64,000 bases of DNA. Source: Phreatobacter stygius. GTDB lineage: Bacteria; Pseudomonadota; Alphaproteobacteria; Rhizobiales; Phreatobacteraceae. Each line of letters opens with the position of its first letter. Position 1 is the stretch's first letter. Position numbers and translations under genes: made by a program. Shown piece after piece: positions 17,707 to 25,079 of this stretch. The stretch covers positions 1,612,001-1,676,000 of the forward strand of contig NZ_CP039690.1 in the NCBI RefSeq assembly GCF_005144885.1, given 5' to 3'. The notes beneath the pieces are model-generated. The model was given only the letters and a program-made list of their open reading frames with translations. It made no database searches and had not been told where the DNA came from.

Positions 17707-18230
17707 GCATCGACATGCTCCGCCCAGATCTCGGCAAGCAGGGCCTGGTCATGCTCCGACCGGATGAGCCCGGTCTGGATGGGCGCCTTGGCGATCGCCA
17801 GAAGGGCGATCATCGGATCGCCGTCCGGGCCGTCCGAACCGGTGTCCCGAAAGATCGTGCGGAAGAATGCCAGCGCGCCGCGGCATCCCTCCTCGAAGGC
17901 CGGATGCCTTTGCGCGCTGAGCAGCAGCACTTCTTCGCCGATCAGATCCGGCCCCAATCCGGACAAGGCGGCCAGGACGCCGGTCTGCGCGTCGCCGAGC
18001 GCGCTCTGACCGAGCCGACCAACGCGCCGCCGCGCGACGGCCGTGACGAACATGGCGAGAAAACCGACGACATGGGGATGCAGCCAGGCATCGGGCTCGA
18101 TCAGCGCCTTGTCCCGGTCGCGCTTGCCGGCAAAGGGCGCCAGTAGATCGATTGCCGTCGTCTTGACTTGCCGCGCCTTCCAGAAGTCTAGCATTCGAGC
18201 CTCAAGCGCGCGCAAAGCCAGCTTGTTCAT
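17673..18230 (-). CDS. hypothetical protein, helix-rich
   Basis: A 185-residue frame converging on the zinc-ribbon gene (34-base overlap of the 3' ends) and diverging from the HEPN-like gene with only 15 bases between the two ATGs. It shows helical blocks (P-H-V-V-G-F-L-A-M-F-V-T-A-V-A-R-R; E-G-C-R-G-A-L-A-F-F-R) and ends in D-A-Y-L-S-A-R-M. No signal peptide, no membrane span long enough for certainty, and no family recognised. The tight divergent arrangement means the promoter of each gene must lie within the other coding region. Confidence 0.6.
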   Translation of the reverse strand: MNKLALRALEARMLDFWKARQVKTTAIDLLAPFAGKRDRDKALIEPDAWLHPHVVGFLAMFVTAVARRRVGRLGQSALGDAQTGVLAALSGLGPDLIGEEVLLLSAQRHPAFEEGCRGALAFFRTIFRDTGSDGPDGDPMIALLAIAKAPIQTGLIRSEHDQALLAEIWAEHVDAYLSARMNRSN

Positions 18231-18245
18231 GATAGAGTTAGGTGC

Positions 18246-18845
18246 ATGACCTGGTCGTCGCTACCCCCGCGCCCAGACTTTGCGGCCATCGAAGCTGCAG
18301 CCGCGACATCGGCGGAGCGGCGCAAGACCATCATGGCCCTGATCGGTGACCTGAACTTCAGCTGGACCAACAACGAGAGCCTGTTCATTTATGTCCTGAG
18401 ATTGCTGCTCGGCACGGACGACATGTCGGCGGCCATTGTCTTTTCGACACTCAACACCACCCGCGCACGGCTCGATCTGGTGACACGGCTGGCCAAGGCG
18501 CATGTGACCGATGTCCGCCTCCGGCGCGAGATCAGCCGGATCGTCGCGACCTTTTCCAAGCTGACGCACCTGCGCAACGAGCTGACCCATTGCATCTTCG
18601 TGGTCGACGAGCACGGCGCTATCACCGATACCCAGACCATGAAGATCGAAGAATCCCGTCGCCGCATGCGTTTCGGCGTCCGTCATCCGTTCGACGACGC
18701 GCGGATTCAGGAGCTCACCGCGGCGATCGGCGAATTGAACGGCCTCAATCGCAAGATCTGGGATCTGCTGCCGCAACTGGAGGCGCATCGCAATGGCCCG
18801 GCCGGACGCCCGGCCGGCGACGCCGGCGCTTCGACCGGATCCTGA
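18246..18845 (+). CDS. HEPN-like protein with R-N-E-L-T-H motif
   Basis: A 199-residue, mostly helical cytoplasmic protein. Residues 110-115 read R-N-E-L-T-H, an Rx4H motif preceded by a helical L-T-H-L; this is the active-site pattern of HEPN-superfamily RNases (RNxxxH). The surrounding conserved-looking blocks are F-S-W-T-N-N-E-S-L-F-I-Y-V (38-50) and T-L-N-T-T-R-A-R-L-D-L-V (68-79). HEPN proteins act as RNA-cleaving toxins or as non-catalytic RNA-binding domains. No nucleotidyltransferase partner (MNT) is adjacent, so this is not a standard HEPN/MNT pair. Assignment rests on motif and fold impression only. Confidence 0.55.
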   Translation: MTWSSLPPRPDFAAIEAAAATSAERRKTIMALIGDLNFSWTNNESLFIYVLRLLLGTDDMSAAIVFSTLNTTRARLDLVTRLAKAHVTDVRLRREISRIVATFSKLTHLRNELTHCIFVVDEHGAITDTQTMKIEESRRRMRFGVRHPFDDARIQELTAAIGELNGLNRKIWDLLPQLEAHRNGPAGRPAGDAGASTGS

Positions 18846-18864
18846 CGCTTAGCGGAAACCCGCC

Positions 18865-18915
18865 GCAACTCCCTGCAATCCGCAGCAATGCCGCAGCCGC
18901 CGGCGTCGGCTTATG
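18865..18915 (+). promoter_or_regulatory. GCAA-decamer promoter, site 1
   Basis: GCAA starts at 18865, 18875 and 18885, exactly 10 bp apart, and a CTTATG hexamer begins 25 bp after the last GCAA (18910). The same spacing is found at sites 2-4 below. It lies 66 bases before the ATG of the small exported protein. Confidence 0.6.
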
Positions 18916-18980
18916 GATCTCCTCGACAGCGAGCGACGCTGTCCGAGCCCAAGAGTGTCCAAGCCCAAGAGGAGCCAGCC

Positions 18981-19343
18981 ATGCCCTTCACGCATTTTCG
19001 CGCCACCGCCGCGGGCCTTGCCATGGCCGCCGCCGTCCTGGTTGCCGGTACCGGCGCGGCCAGCGCCTGCGATCGCGGCGAGGACGTCTGTTCGTTCCGC
19101 CTGATCAACAATACCAGCGTCGAATTGCACTCCTTCTGGGCGTCGCCGCCCAGCGTCTCCAACTGGGAGAACGACATCCTTGGCGACAGCACGCTCGGTG
19201 CCGGCCGCAGCATCAATATCAACATGTCGGACGGCCGGCCCAACTGCGTCTACGACTTCAAGTTCAGGTTCGCCGACGGCGATATCGTCGAGAAGCGCCG
19301 GATCAACATCTGCCGGCTCGGCCGCTACACCCTGAACGAGTGA
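18981..19343 (+). CDS. small exported protein, single W-D-C domain
   Basis: A 120-residue protein from ATG 18981 with GAGGAG eight bases upstream. The signal peptide ends at A-S-A-C (about residue 30). The mature 90 residues contain R-L-I-N-N-T-S-V, N-W-E-N-D-I-L-G, L-G-A-G-R-S-I-N, C-V-Y-D-F-K-F-R-F and a final C. The same order of motifs (W-G-R-D-R-L, C-I-W-D/N-x-K/R, terminal C) appears twice in the exported protein at 25080-26462, so this is a free-standing version of that domain. Periplasmic or extracellular; three or four cysteines suggest disulfides. Function unknown. Confidence 0.75.
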   Translation: MPFTHFRATAAGLAMAAAVLVAGTGAASACDRGEDVCSFRLINNTSVELHSFWASPPSVSNWENDILGDSTLGAGRSININMSDGRPNCVYDFKFRFADGDIVEKRRINICRLGRYTLNE

Positions 19344-19372
19344 CGCGACCGTCATCGCCCGTCCCGCATCCA

Positions 19373-19403
19373 CGACCCGCCCGGCGTCACGCTCGGCGGG
19401 TCG
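19373..19403 (+). terminator. hairpin terminator after the small exported protein gene
   Basis: CGACCCGCC and GGCGGGTCG pair perfectly (9 bp) around a 13-base loop and are followed by TTGCCGTTTT, 30 bases after the stop codon. A moderately good intrinsic terminator for the upstream gene. Confidence 0.6.
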
Positions 19404-19413
19404 TTGCCGTTTT

Positions 19414-19471
19414 GGCGGCTTTCGCCCGGTTGCCGGCCGCCCGGCACGCCGGCAACCGGGCGAAAGCCGCC
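19414..19471. repeat. perfect 23-bp inverted repeat
   Basis: The 23 bases 19414-19436 are exactly complementary to 19449-19471 with a 12-base loop between. It starts 10 bases after the terminator hairpin and ends 10 bases before promoter site 2. Such length and perfection exceed a normal terminator; it may act as a transcription stop for both directions or as a protein-binding or RNA-processing structure. Confidence 0.85.
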
Positions 19472-19481
19472 GGAACCAGCT

Positions 19482-19532
19482 TCAAGACGCTGCAATGCCC
19501 GGCAATGCCGCCGGCCGCGCCTTCTCGCTAAG
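19482..19532 (+). promoter_or_regulatory. GCAA-decamer promoter, site 2
   Basis: TCAA at 19482 and GCAA at 19492 and 19502 (10-bp period), then GCTAAG at 19527-19532, 25 bp after the last block. It lies 55 bases before the ATG at 19588, which supports that small frame as a gene. Confidence 0.65.
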
Positions 19533-19587
19533 CCTGTTTCCAACGCCCCGCGCTGTTGCCGCGGGCAGGCCAAAACGAGACCGCACC

Positions 19588-19896
19588 ATGACCACCCACC
19601 CCGACAACAAGACAGGCATCTTGAGCCGCATCGACCGGCGTCATGCCTCGTTCCTGCTCGCCACCCTGGCAAGCCTGGCGCTGCTCTCCGGCATCGTCGC
19701 CTCGGCTCACGGCGACGCCTCCGCCGCCATCCAGGCCGGCGCGCCGGTCCAGCGCGTCCTCGAACGGGCCGACGAAACCACGCTCGCCCCCGCCCGCCTG
19801 CGCGCGCCGCGCCTGCCGCGCAGCCCCCAGCGCTTCGCCGGGACCGCCGAAGGCAAGCGGCTGTCCGACCGCCACCGCGCGTCCACCTTCGCCTGA
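19588..19896 (+). CDS. small protein with one membrane/signal segment
   Basis: A 102-residue frame placed right after promoter site 2. Residues 20-42 (A-S-F-L-L-A-T-L-A-S-L-A-L-L-S-G-I-V-A-S-A) make an N-terminal hydrophobic segment after a basic stretch, so it is exported or anchored. The rest is rich in Ala, Arg and Pro with no recognisable domain. The RBS is poor. The caspase gene follows 130 bases downstream. Kept mainly because of the promoter match and the hydrophobic segment. Confidence 0.45.
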   Translation: MTTHPDNKTGILSRIDRRHASFLLATLASLALLSGIVASAHGDASAAIQAGAPVQRVLERADETTLAPARLRAPRLPRSPQRFAGTAEGKRLSDRHRASTFA

Positions 19897-19969
19897 GACC
19901 GGCGCGGCACGGATCGGCGATGCCGGCCGCTCGACCGGCGCGACCAACAGGCTGCGGCACGACGGATCG

Positions 19970-19998
19970 TTGAATTGACGGGGCTGGCGATCTATCTT
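19970..19998 (+). promoter_or_regulatory. sigma-70-like promoter before the first caspase gene
   Basis: TTGAAT at 19970-19975 and TATCTT at 19993-19998 are separated by 17 bp and lie 28 bases before the ATG at 20027. No GCAA blocks accompany it, so this caspase gene seems to be controlled differently from its neighbours. Confidence 0.45.
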
Positions 19999-20026
19999 CG
20001 CCGCCTTTCATGACGACCCACGAGCC

Positions 20027-21802
20027 ATGCCTCCTCGGTTTTTCGGCGACGATGATTCAGGTTGGACAGCCCCGGCCGCGCCCCCGTCGCGCCGGGTTGC
20101 GCTGGTCGTCGGCAATGGCGCCTATCGAACCAGCCGGCTGGAAAATCCGGCGCGCGACGCACGGCTGGTGGCCGGCGCCCTCGACCAGCTCGGTTTCGAC
20201 ACCGAACTGGCGATCGACGCCAGCAAGACCATTCTGGAAACCGCCATCGTGCGGCTGGGCGAGCGGCTGGAAAAGGCCGGGCCCGAAGCCGTCGGCTTCT
20301 TCTATTTCGCCGGTCACGGCATCCAGCACCAGGGCGCCAACTATCTGGTGCCGATCGATGCCCATATTCCCGACACGCGCTACCTGAAAAGCGGCGCCAT
20401 CCTGGTCGACTATCTGGTCGAGGAGCTCGGCCGGACCCATTCGCTCGCCAATGTCATCGTGCTCGACGCCTGCCGCGACAGCGCGGTGCGCGACACCGGC
20501 GGCAGCCTGACCCAGGGGCTCGCCTCGATCCAGAACCTGCCCGACGGCACGCTGGTGGTGTTCTCGACCGCCGCCGGCCAGGTCGCCGATGACGGCTCGG
20601 GCGACAACAGCCCCTATGCCGGGGCGCTGGTGCGCCATCTGCTCGAACCGAACCGGCGGCTCGAGGAAATCTTCTTCTCGGTCTCGCGCGACGTGGCCCT
20701 GACCACCGGCAACAGCCAGCGCCCGGCGCTGTTCGTCCAGGGTGCCATCGCGCCGCTCGTGCTGAAACCGGCGCCCGAGCCGCCGAGCCTGCCGCCGCCC
20801 GGACCGGTCTGGATTGCCGCGCCCCCGGCCGTCTTGCCGCCACCGCCGCCGGCTCACGCCGCGGTTGAAGCCCGGGCGACACCAAGAACCGTCGAAGCCA
20901 CCATCGAGGCCCCGACCGAGCCGGCGCCCTGGCCAACCAGCATCGGCAATGGCGCCACGCCGACGCCGGCTGCCGCGAGCCCATGGAACGCTCCCGCCAC
21001 GGCAACACTCGCTCCCGCCCCAGTCCGGAGCCGGCCGCAGACGCTCGCCGGCGATTTCTCCGGCCCCAGCCTGCGCACCAGGCTTGAGGACGCCGCGCGC
21101 CTGCTGCCGTCACGATCGGTCCTCGGCGGCGCTCTGGCGCTGGCGCTGGCCGCGCTCATCGGCGGCTACGCGCTGTGGCCGGCGCGCCTCGCCGTCGATG
21201 TCGGCGACCCCGCCTCCTGGCCGGTCGCACCGGACGGCGCGCTGGTCTGGCGGGCGCCGCCGGATCAGCCTTGCCGCGACGGCTGGACCCGCGTGCTCGA
21301 CGGCCTCTATTGCCTCAGGTCCGGCCAGCCGCTCGGCGCGATCTGGGAGGCCGGCCGCCTGGTTGCGCCGCTCGCCGGTGCGGTCAACCTGAAGATCTCG
21401 GCCAAGACCGGTGGCCGCTGCCCGGCCACCAGCCTGTTCGAAGCCGAGACCGCCTGTCTCGACCCGGTCACGCCATCCTGGTTTTCGACCGGCGCCCGTG
21501 CCGCCGGCCCATCCGCCATGACGATTGCGGGCGCCAGCGCCGGCATGGCGGTCCTGACCCCCAAGACCTCGGTCGACTGCGCCTCGTCCTCGGCCCAGTT
21601 TCCCTTCGCCGGTTATTGCCTGATCGGCGCGGCGCGCCTCGGCCTGGTCACGCCGACGGCGCTCGGCCACGAGCGCCTGTCCGGTCTCGACGGCAGCGCC
21701 GGTGCCATAACGCTGACCGCCTACCAGCGGCTGGCAAGCTGTCCACCGCAAACCACCGTGCTGGAAAACGACAAATATTGCCTGGCCATGGCCTTGTGGT
21801 AG
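20027..21802 (+). CDS. caspase-family (peptidase C14) protein with C-terminal membrane anchor
   Basis: A 591-residue protein. Residues 23-250 are a caspase-like p20 domain: R-V-A-L-V-V-G-N-G-A-Y near 23, F-A-G-H97-G with the catalytic histidine, and V-I-V-L-D-A-C149-R-D with the nucleophile. A proline-rich linker (about 255-340) leads to one transmembrane helix (about 364-386), and the last 200 residues hold a cysteine-containing domain with paired C-P-A-T/C-L-D and C-P-P-Q segments. No signal peptide, so the protease would be cytoplasmic and the C-terminal domain periplasmic (or the reverse). Bacterial metacaspase-like proteases cut after Lys/Arg; the target here is unknown. Confidence 0.88.
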   Translation: MPPRFFGDDDSGWTAPAAPPSRRVALVVGNGAYRTSRLENPARDARLVAGALDQLGFDTELAIDASKTILETAIVRLGERLEKAGPEAVGFFYFAGHGIQHQGANYLVPIDAHIPDTRYLKSGAILVDYLVEELGRTHSLANVIVLDACRDSAVRDTGGSLTQGLASIQNLPDGTLVVFSTAAGQVADDGSGDNSPYAGALVRHLLEPNRRLEEIFFSVSRDVALTTGNSQRPALFVQGAIAPLVLKPAPEPPSLPPPGPVWIAAPPAVLPPPPPAHAAVEARATPRTVEATIEAPTEPAPWPTSIGNGATPTPAAASPWNAPATATLAPAPVRSRPQTLAGDFSGPSLRTRLEDAARLLPSRSVLGGALALALAALIGGYALWPARLAVDVGDPASWPVAPDGALVWRAPPDQPCRDGWTRVLDGLYCLRSGQPLGAIWEAGRLVAPLAGAVNLKISAKTGGRCPATSLFEAETACLDPVTPSWFSTGARAAGPSAMTIAGASAGMAVLTPKTSVDCASSSAQFPFAGYCLIGAARLGLVTPTALGHERLSGLDGSAGAITLTAYQRLASCPPQTTVLENDKYCLAMALW

Positions 21803-21836
21803 CGCTTGCCGCGACGCGCCGCCTGACCGCCCGGCA

Positions 21837-22904
21837 TCAGCGCCATTCCGCGGTGCCGTAACGACCGCCGGAGCTCATCGCGCTGCGCCGTTCGGCCCGG
21901 CCGCCGCCGGCCTCGCCGGCGACTGCGGTATTATATTCCCAGGCGCGGCCACGGCCGCCGTCGCCGAGCGGACGCGCCACGTTCATGTCGCCGTTGCGTC
22001 CGCGGGCCGGGGCCAGGGTCGACAGCCGCTCCAGCGGCGCGACACGGCCATCCCGGCGATCGAACGAGGCCCGGTCCTGGCGCTGGCCGGGCAGGAAGGC
22101 GGTCACCGGGCCGGCCACGCCACGCGCCAGATGGACCGGACGCACCAGCGACGAGCCTTCCCAGGGGTTCTGGGCATTGGCGCCGCGGCTGGCGACCCTT
22201 TGCTCGACCAGGGCGCGGGTCTGCTGGGTCAGGTCGCGCACCTCGATGCGGTCGTTGCGGCGCATGACCTCGAGCAGCGACGAGGTATAGAGGCTCAAGC
22301 CCACCGAACCGCCCCAGTCCTGCGACAGCTGGCCGGAGGCGGACGAGAAACTGACCAGGGCATGGGTGGCCGGCCGGCGCCGCTCGGCGCGTCCGGCATT
22401 GGCGGTCGCCAGCGCGGTCCGGCCATTGGCCTCCAGGAACGGATTGCCGCGGCAGGCATCGACGATGACAAATTTGAAATCGACGCCCGCCGTCTGCAGG
22501 CGGTCGAGAATGCCGTTGACGGTGAAATCGTCGCGCTGGAAGGTCTCCGGCCGGTCCGCACGGGTGTCGCTCGCCATCATGTAGACCTCGCCGTTCACCT
22601 GCAGGCCGTGACCGGAGAAATAGACGATCGCCGCCTCCGCGCCGCGGGCGCTGGCGATGAAGGCGTCGACGGCGGCCTTGAATTCCTCGGAATTCGGATC
22701 CTTGGCCAGCGTCACCGCGAAACCGAAACCGGCAAGTGCCCGGGCCATCTCGGTCGCGTCCTTGACCGGGCTCGGCAGCGGCGACGAGCGATAGGCGGAC
22801 ACGCCGATGGCGAGCGCGACCCGCGGGCCGGCGGCGGCATGGGCCGCGCTCAGGACAAGTGACAGGGCGGCGAGAAGCGCTACGATAAGGCGGCGACTGC
22901 GCAT
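21837..22904 (-). CDS. exported caspase-family (peptidase C14) protein
   Basis: A 355-residue protein from ATG 22904 (GGAG upstream). A signal peptide ends at A-H-A-A (about residue 24). The caspase domain follows at once: R-V-A-L-A-I-G-V-S-A-Y, Y-F-S-G-H99-G and V-I-V-D-A-C151-R-G-N-P-F, so both catalytic residues are present. The C-terminal 110 residues are Arg/Gly-rich and probably disordered. It converges with the membrane-anchored caspase gene (34-base gap). A four-copy GCAA repeat lies about 80 bases upstream. Longer in-frame sequence exists upstream but reads through the divergent gene and is not coding. Confidence 0.88.
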   Translation of the reverse strand: MRSRRLIVALLAALSLVLSAAHAAAGPRVALAIGVSAYRSSPLPSPVKDATEMARALAGFGFAVTLAKDPNSEEFKAAVDAFIASARGAEAAIVYFSGHGLQVNGEVYMMASDTRADRPETFQRDDFTVNGILDRLQTAGVDFKFVIVDACRGNPFLEANGRTALATANAGRAERRRPATHALVSFSSASGQLSQDWGGSVGLSLYTSSLLEVMRRNDRIEVRDLTQQTRALVEQRVASRGANAQNPWEGSSLVRPVHLARGVAGPVTAFLPGQRQDRASFDRRDGRVAPLERLSTLAPARGRNGDMNVARPLGDGGRGRAWEYNTAVAGEAGGGRAERRSAMSSGGRYGTAEWR

Positions 22905-22981
22905 GGCCGGAACTCCATCCTGGTTCGACAGGCGTCGTCGCTGTCCGGCTGAACCCTGCGATGCGTGCCGGCCGGCCGGAA

Positions 22982-23015
22982 TTGCAGCGCCTTGCACGGC
23001 GTTGCGGTGCCTTGC
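22982..23015 (-). promoter_or_regulatory. GCAA-decamer repeat, four copies, facing the exported caspase
   Basis: On the minus strand GCAA starts at 23015, 23005, 22995 and 22985, exactly 10 bp apart. The expected -10 position 25 bp downstream reads CGCAGG, a poor match, so promoter strength may depend strongly on an activator. The end of the block is 78 bases from the caspase ATG. Confidence 0.6.
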
Positions 23016-23075
23016 CCGTGGTCTTTCCCGCGGGCGCAAGATCTGGCTGATTGGGCCGCGAACCGGAGATGACCG

Positions 23076-24002
23076 ATGGCCAACGCTATCCCCAATCTGT
23101 TCCTGAAATGGCTCGCCGTTCGCGAGCTCCTGCGCCTGCCCCAGTCCAATGCCGAAATCGCCACCCGGCTGTGGGGGCCGGACGACGGGCCCTCGAAGTT
23201 CTCCAAGATGTTGCGCGGCGACTATGGCTGCGAACCCGATGTCGCCGGCGAATTGGCCGATGTGGTCAACAAGCGCGTGGCGGTGGTCCGCGGCGCCGCC
23301 GGCCGGACGCAGCCGGCGGCCTATGCCTTCCGGCCGCTCGATTTCGAATCGCCTGTTCTGTCCTTCACCCGCCAGCTCATCGACACCACCGAGGTCATCG
23401 ACCAGGACGTGCTCGATCGCACCCACAAGGCGCTGGTCCGCGAATTCGCGCCTGACGCACCCAACAATCCCGGCAGCCTGCAGGTCGCCATCGAACAATA
23501 TGGCTCGACCCGCTTCTTCGAAGGCGCCTCGGCCGCGGCCTCCGGACCGCCGGTCTTCGAGATCGGCCGGCACAAGGGTCTGTTCGCCATTGACGGCATT
23601 CCGGCCGAGGCCGCCGCCGGCGCCTTGAAGGTCTATGTCATGTTCTCGCGCGACCCATCCATGCTCGGTGGCCGGATCTGGGACATGACCTTTCAGGACG
23701 TCGTGCGCTGGCTGCCCTCGCCCTTCGAACCCACGGTCAAAGACGGCCGCATTCTCCTGATGCGCGAGCCGAAGCCGGTCCAGCCGATCCCCGGCCGCTT
23801 CCGTTTGACCGCCATCGTGGTGCGCAATCCCGATATTCTCGGCCGGCTCGATCCGCGTGGCGGCAATCCACCGCCGGCGCCGCTCGACGAGGAGGAGACC
23901 GCCCGTTTCCTGACCAATCTCGCCCGCCTGACCAAGAGCCATGCCAATGCCGTCGGCTTCTGCGGCAGCGATTATGTCGTGCGCGAGCCCAAAGCCGCCT
24001 GA
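23076..24002 (+). CDS. unknown protein with cro-like N-terminus
   Basis: A 308-residue cytoplasmic protein, divergent from the exported caspase gene; GGAG stands before ATG 23076. Residues 1-70 look like a helix-turn-helix (S-N-A-E-I-A-T-R-L-W-G; F-S-K-M-L-R-G-D-Y-G; V-A-G-E-L-A-D-V-V-N-K-R). The remaining 230 residues are mixed alpha/beta with L-K-V-Y-V-M-F-S-R-D, W-D-M-T-F-Q-D-V-V-R-W-L-P-S and E-T-A-R-F-L-T-N-L-A-R-L. I recognise no family. It could be a regulator or a sensor protein of the caspase locus. Confidence 0.75.
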   Translation: MANAIPNLFLKWLAVRELLRLPQSNAEIATRLWGPDDGPSKFSKMLRGDYGCEPDVAGELADVVNKRVAVVRGAAGRTQPAAYAFRPLDFESPVLSFTRQLIDTTEVIDQDVLDRTHKALVREFAPDAPNNPGSLQVAIEQYGSTRFFEGASAAASGPPVFEIGRHKGLFAIDGIPAEAAAGALKVYVMFSRDPSMLGGRIWDMTFQDVVRWLPSPFEPTVKDGRILLMREPKPVQPIPGRFRLTAIVVRNPDILGRLDPRGGNPPPAPLDEEETARFLTNLARLTKSHANAVGFCGSDYVVREPKAA

Positions 24003-24060
24003 CCCAGATTTGATGACCCGGGTTTGAGGTGTAATCCCGGGCCACCGCCCGACACCGGTC

Positions 24061-24111
24061 GCAAGTCCCTGCAACATCCAGCAATGCCCGGCCGACGGGC
24101 TCCCGTCTAGT
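24061..24111 (+). promoter_or_regulatory. GCAA-decamer promoter, site 3
   Basis: GCAA at 24061, 24071 and 24081, then TCTAGT at 24106-24111, again 25 bp after the last block. It precedes the small frame at 24156 by 45 bases. Confidence 0.65.
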
Positions 24112-24155
24112 CAGGTTGCAAGCGGTTCAGCCGCCTTGCACCTCGGGAGCCCGCC

Positions 24156-24389
24156 ATGCGCTTCACTGCCTTTCTCACCCTCGCTGCCGCGCTGCCCTGG
24201 ATGATTGCCATGGTGTCGCTCTGCCGCCACGCCCGGCGCCGGCGCGCTCCCGCGCTGATGGCCTGCGCCCGGCGCTCCAGCGCGGCGGCGGTCGCCGGCG
24301 ATACCCGCATGCCCCTCCGGCGCGCCCGCCCCATGTCCCGCAACACGTCGCAACGTTGTGCAATGCCGCACATCGCGGCCGCTCGCTAA
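24156..24389 (+). CDS. small membrane/exported protein (77 aa)
   Basis: A 77-residue frame behind promoter site 3 with GGGAG before the ATG. Residues 4-22 (T-A-F-L-T-L-A-A-A-L-P-W-M-I-A-M-V-S-L) are hydrophobic and preceded by M-R-F, then the chain becomes strongly basic (many Arg). The TAA stop at 24387-24389 is also part of the -10 hexamer of promoter site 4, and the last coding bases are the GCAA blocks of that site. This double use suggests either a very compact arrangement or that the frame is only fortuitously open at its end. No family recognised. Confidence 0.45.
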   Translation: MRFTAFLTLAAALPWMIAMVSLCRHARRRRAPALMACARRSSAAAVAGDTRMPLRRARPMSRNTSQRCAMPHIAAAR

Positions 24390-24390
24390 G
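24340..24390 (+). promoter_or_regulatory. GCAA-decamer promoter, site 4
   Basis: GCAA at 24340, 24350 and 24360, then GCTAAG at 24385-24390, 25 bp after the last block and identical to the hexamer of site 2. The ATG of the next exported protein is 54 bases downstream. Confidence 0.68.
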
Positions 24391-24443
24391 CCCTAAGCAG
24401 ACGGAGCGGATCAGCCATCCGCCCTGACCTCAAGGAGCAGGAT

Positions 24444-24920
24444 ATGTCGGCCATCACTACGCTTCTGACCGCGGTCGCGATCGCCTCGGGCTTCGCCGCC
24501 GCTCCGGTCGAGGCCGGGCCCTATCGGCAGGACCGGTTTGTCGAGGCGGTGGTCAACGACCGGATCATCGACCTGTTCCATCATGCCACCCCTGCGACCC
24601 GCAGCGAGCGGACCAACTATCTCGCCGGTTTCACCCTCTGGTATGACAGCAATTGCGACTTCCTGCCGATGCCGACCTTCGAGGCGATCCGGCGGCTGGT
24701 CAAGGACGCCAACCAGACCCATGATTCGCGGGCGGCAGGGGCGGTCGAGGCCGGCTATCAGGATGCCAGGGCCTTTCTCGGCGAAAAGGGCTGCTCCAGC
24801 CGCGACGCGACCGCCGCGCGCGGCGCCCTCGGCCGCTTCTGGGATGGCATCGCGCGGCCGCGCGACCGCCAGGGCAGCCAGGGCGGCATCGAGCGCGCCC
24901 ATGACGACGGCCGTTTCTGA
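24444..24920 (+). CDS. exported protein of unknown function (158 aa)
   Basis: AAGGAGCAGG lies directly before ATG 24444, a strong RBS. The signal peptide ends at V-E-A-G (about residue 25). The mature protein is helical with V-N-D-R-I-I-D-L-F-H-H, L-A-G-F-T-L-W-Y-D-S-N-C-D-F-L-P and a second cysteine in G-E-K-G-C-S-S, which could pair with the first. It is controlled by promoter site 4. No family recognised; periplasmic location is the only safe inference. Confidence 0.72.
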   Translation: MSAITTLLTAVAIASGFAAAPVEAGPYRQDRFVEAVVNDRIIDLFHHATPATRSERTNYLAGFTLWYDSNCDFLPMPTFEAIRRLVKDANQTHDSRAAGAVEAGYQDARAFLGEKGCSSRDATAARGALGRFWDGIARPRDRQGSQGGIERAHDDGRF

Positions 24921-25079
24921 CCGGCGGAACGGCAGGCCCCGACGGCCGATGACCAGCCGTGCTTGACCCATCGGCCGCGTGATCGGTGCTTGGCCGATCC
25001 GCCCGATCCGGCCTGCCTGCGTGACAGCCGATGACGCGCCGTCTAAGTTCACCGACCGATCAACAGATGGCATTCGTCG

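Noticed and set aside
24017-24043. CCCGGG...CCCGGG after the 23076 gene as terminator
   Set aside because: Six-base self-complementary arms without T run; too common in GC-rich DNA to claim.
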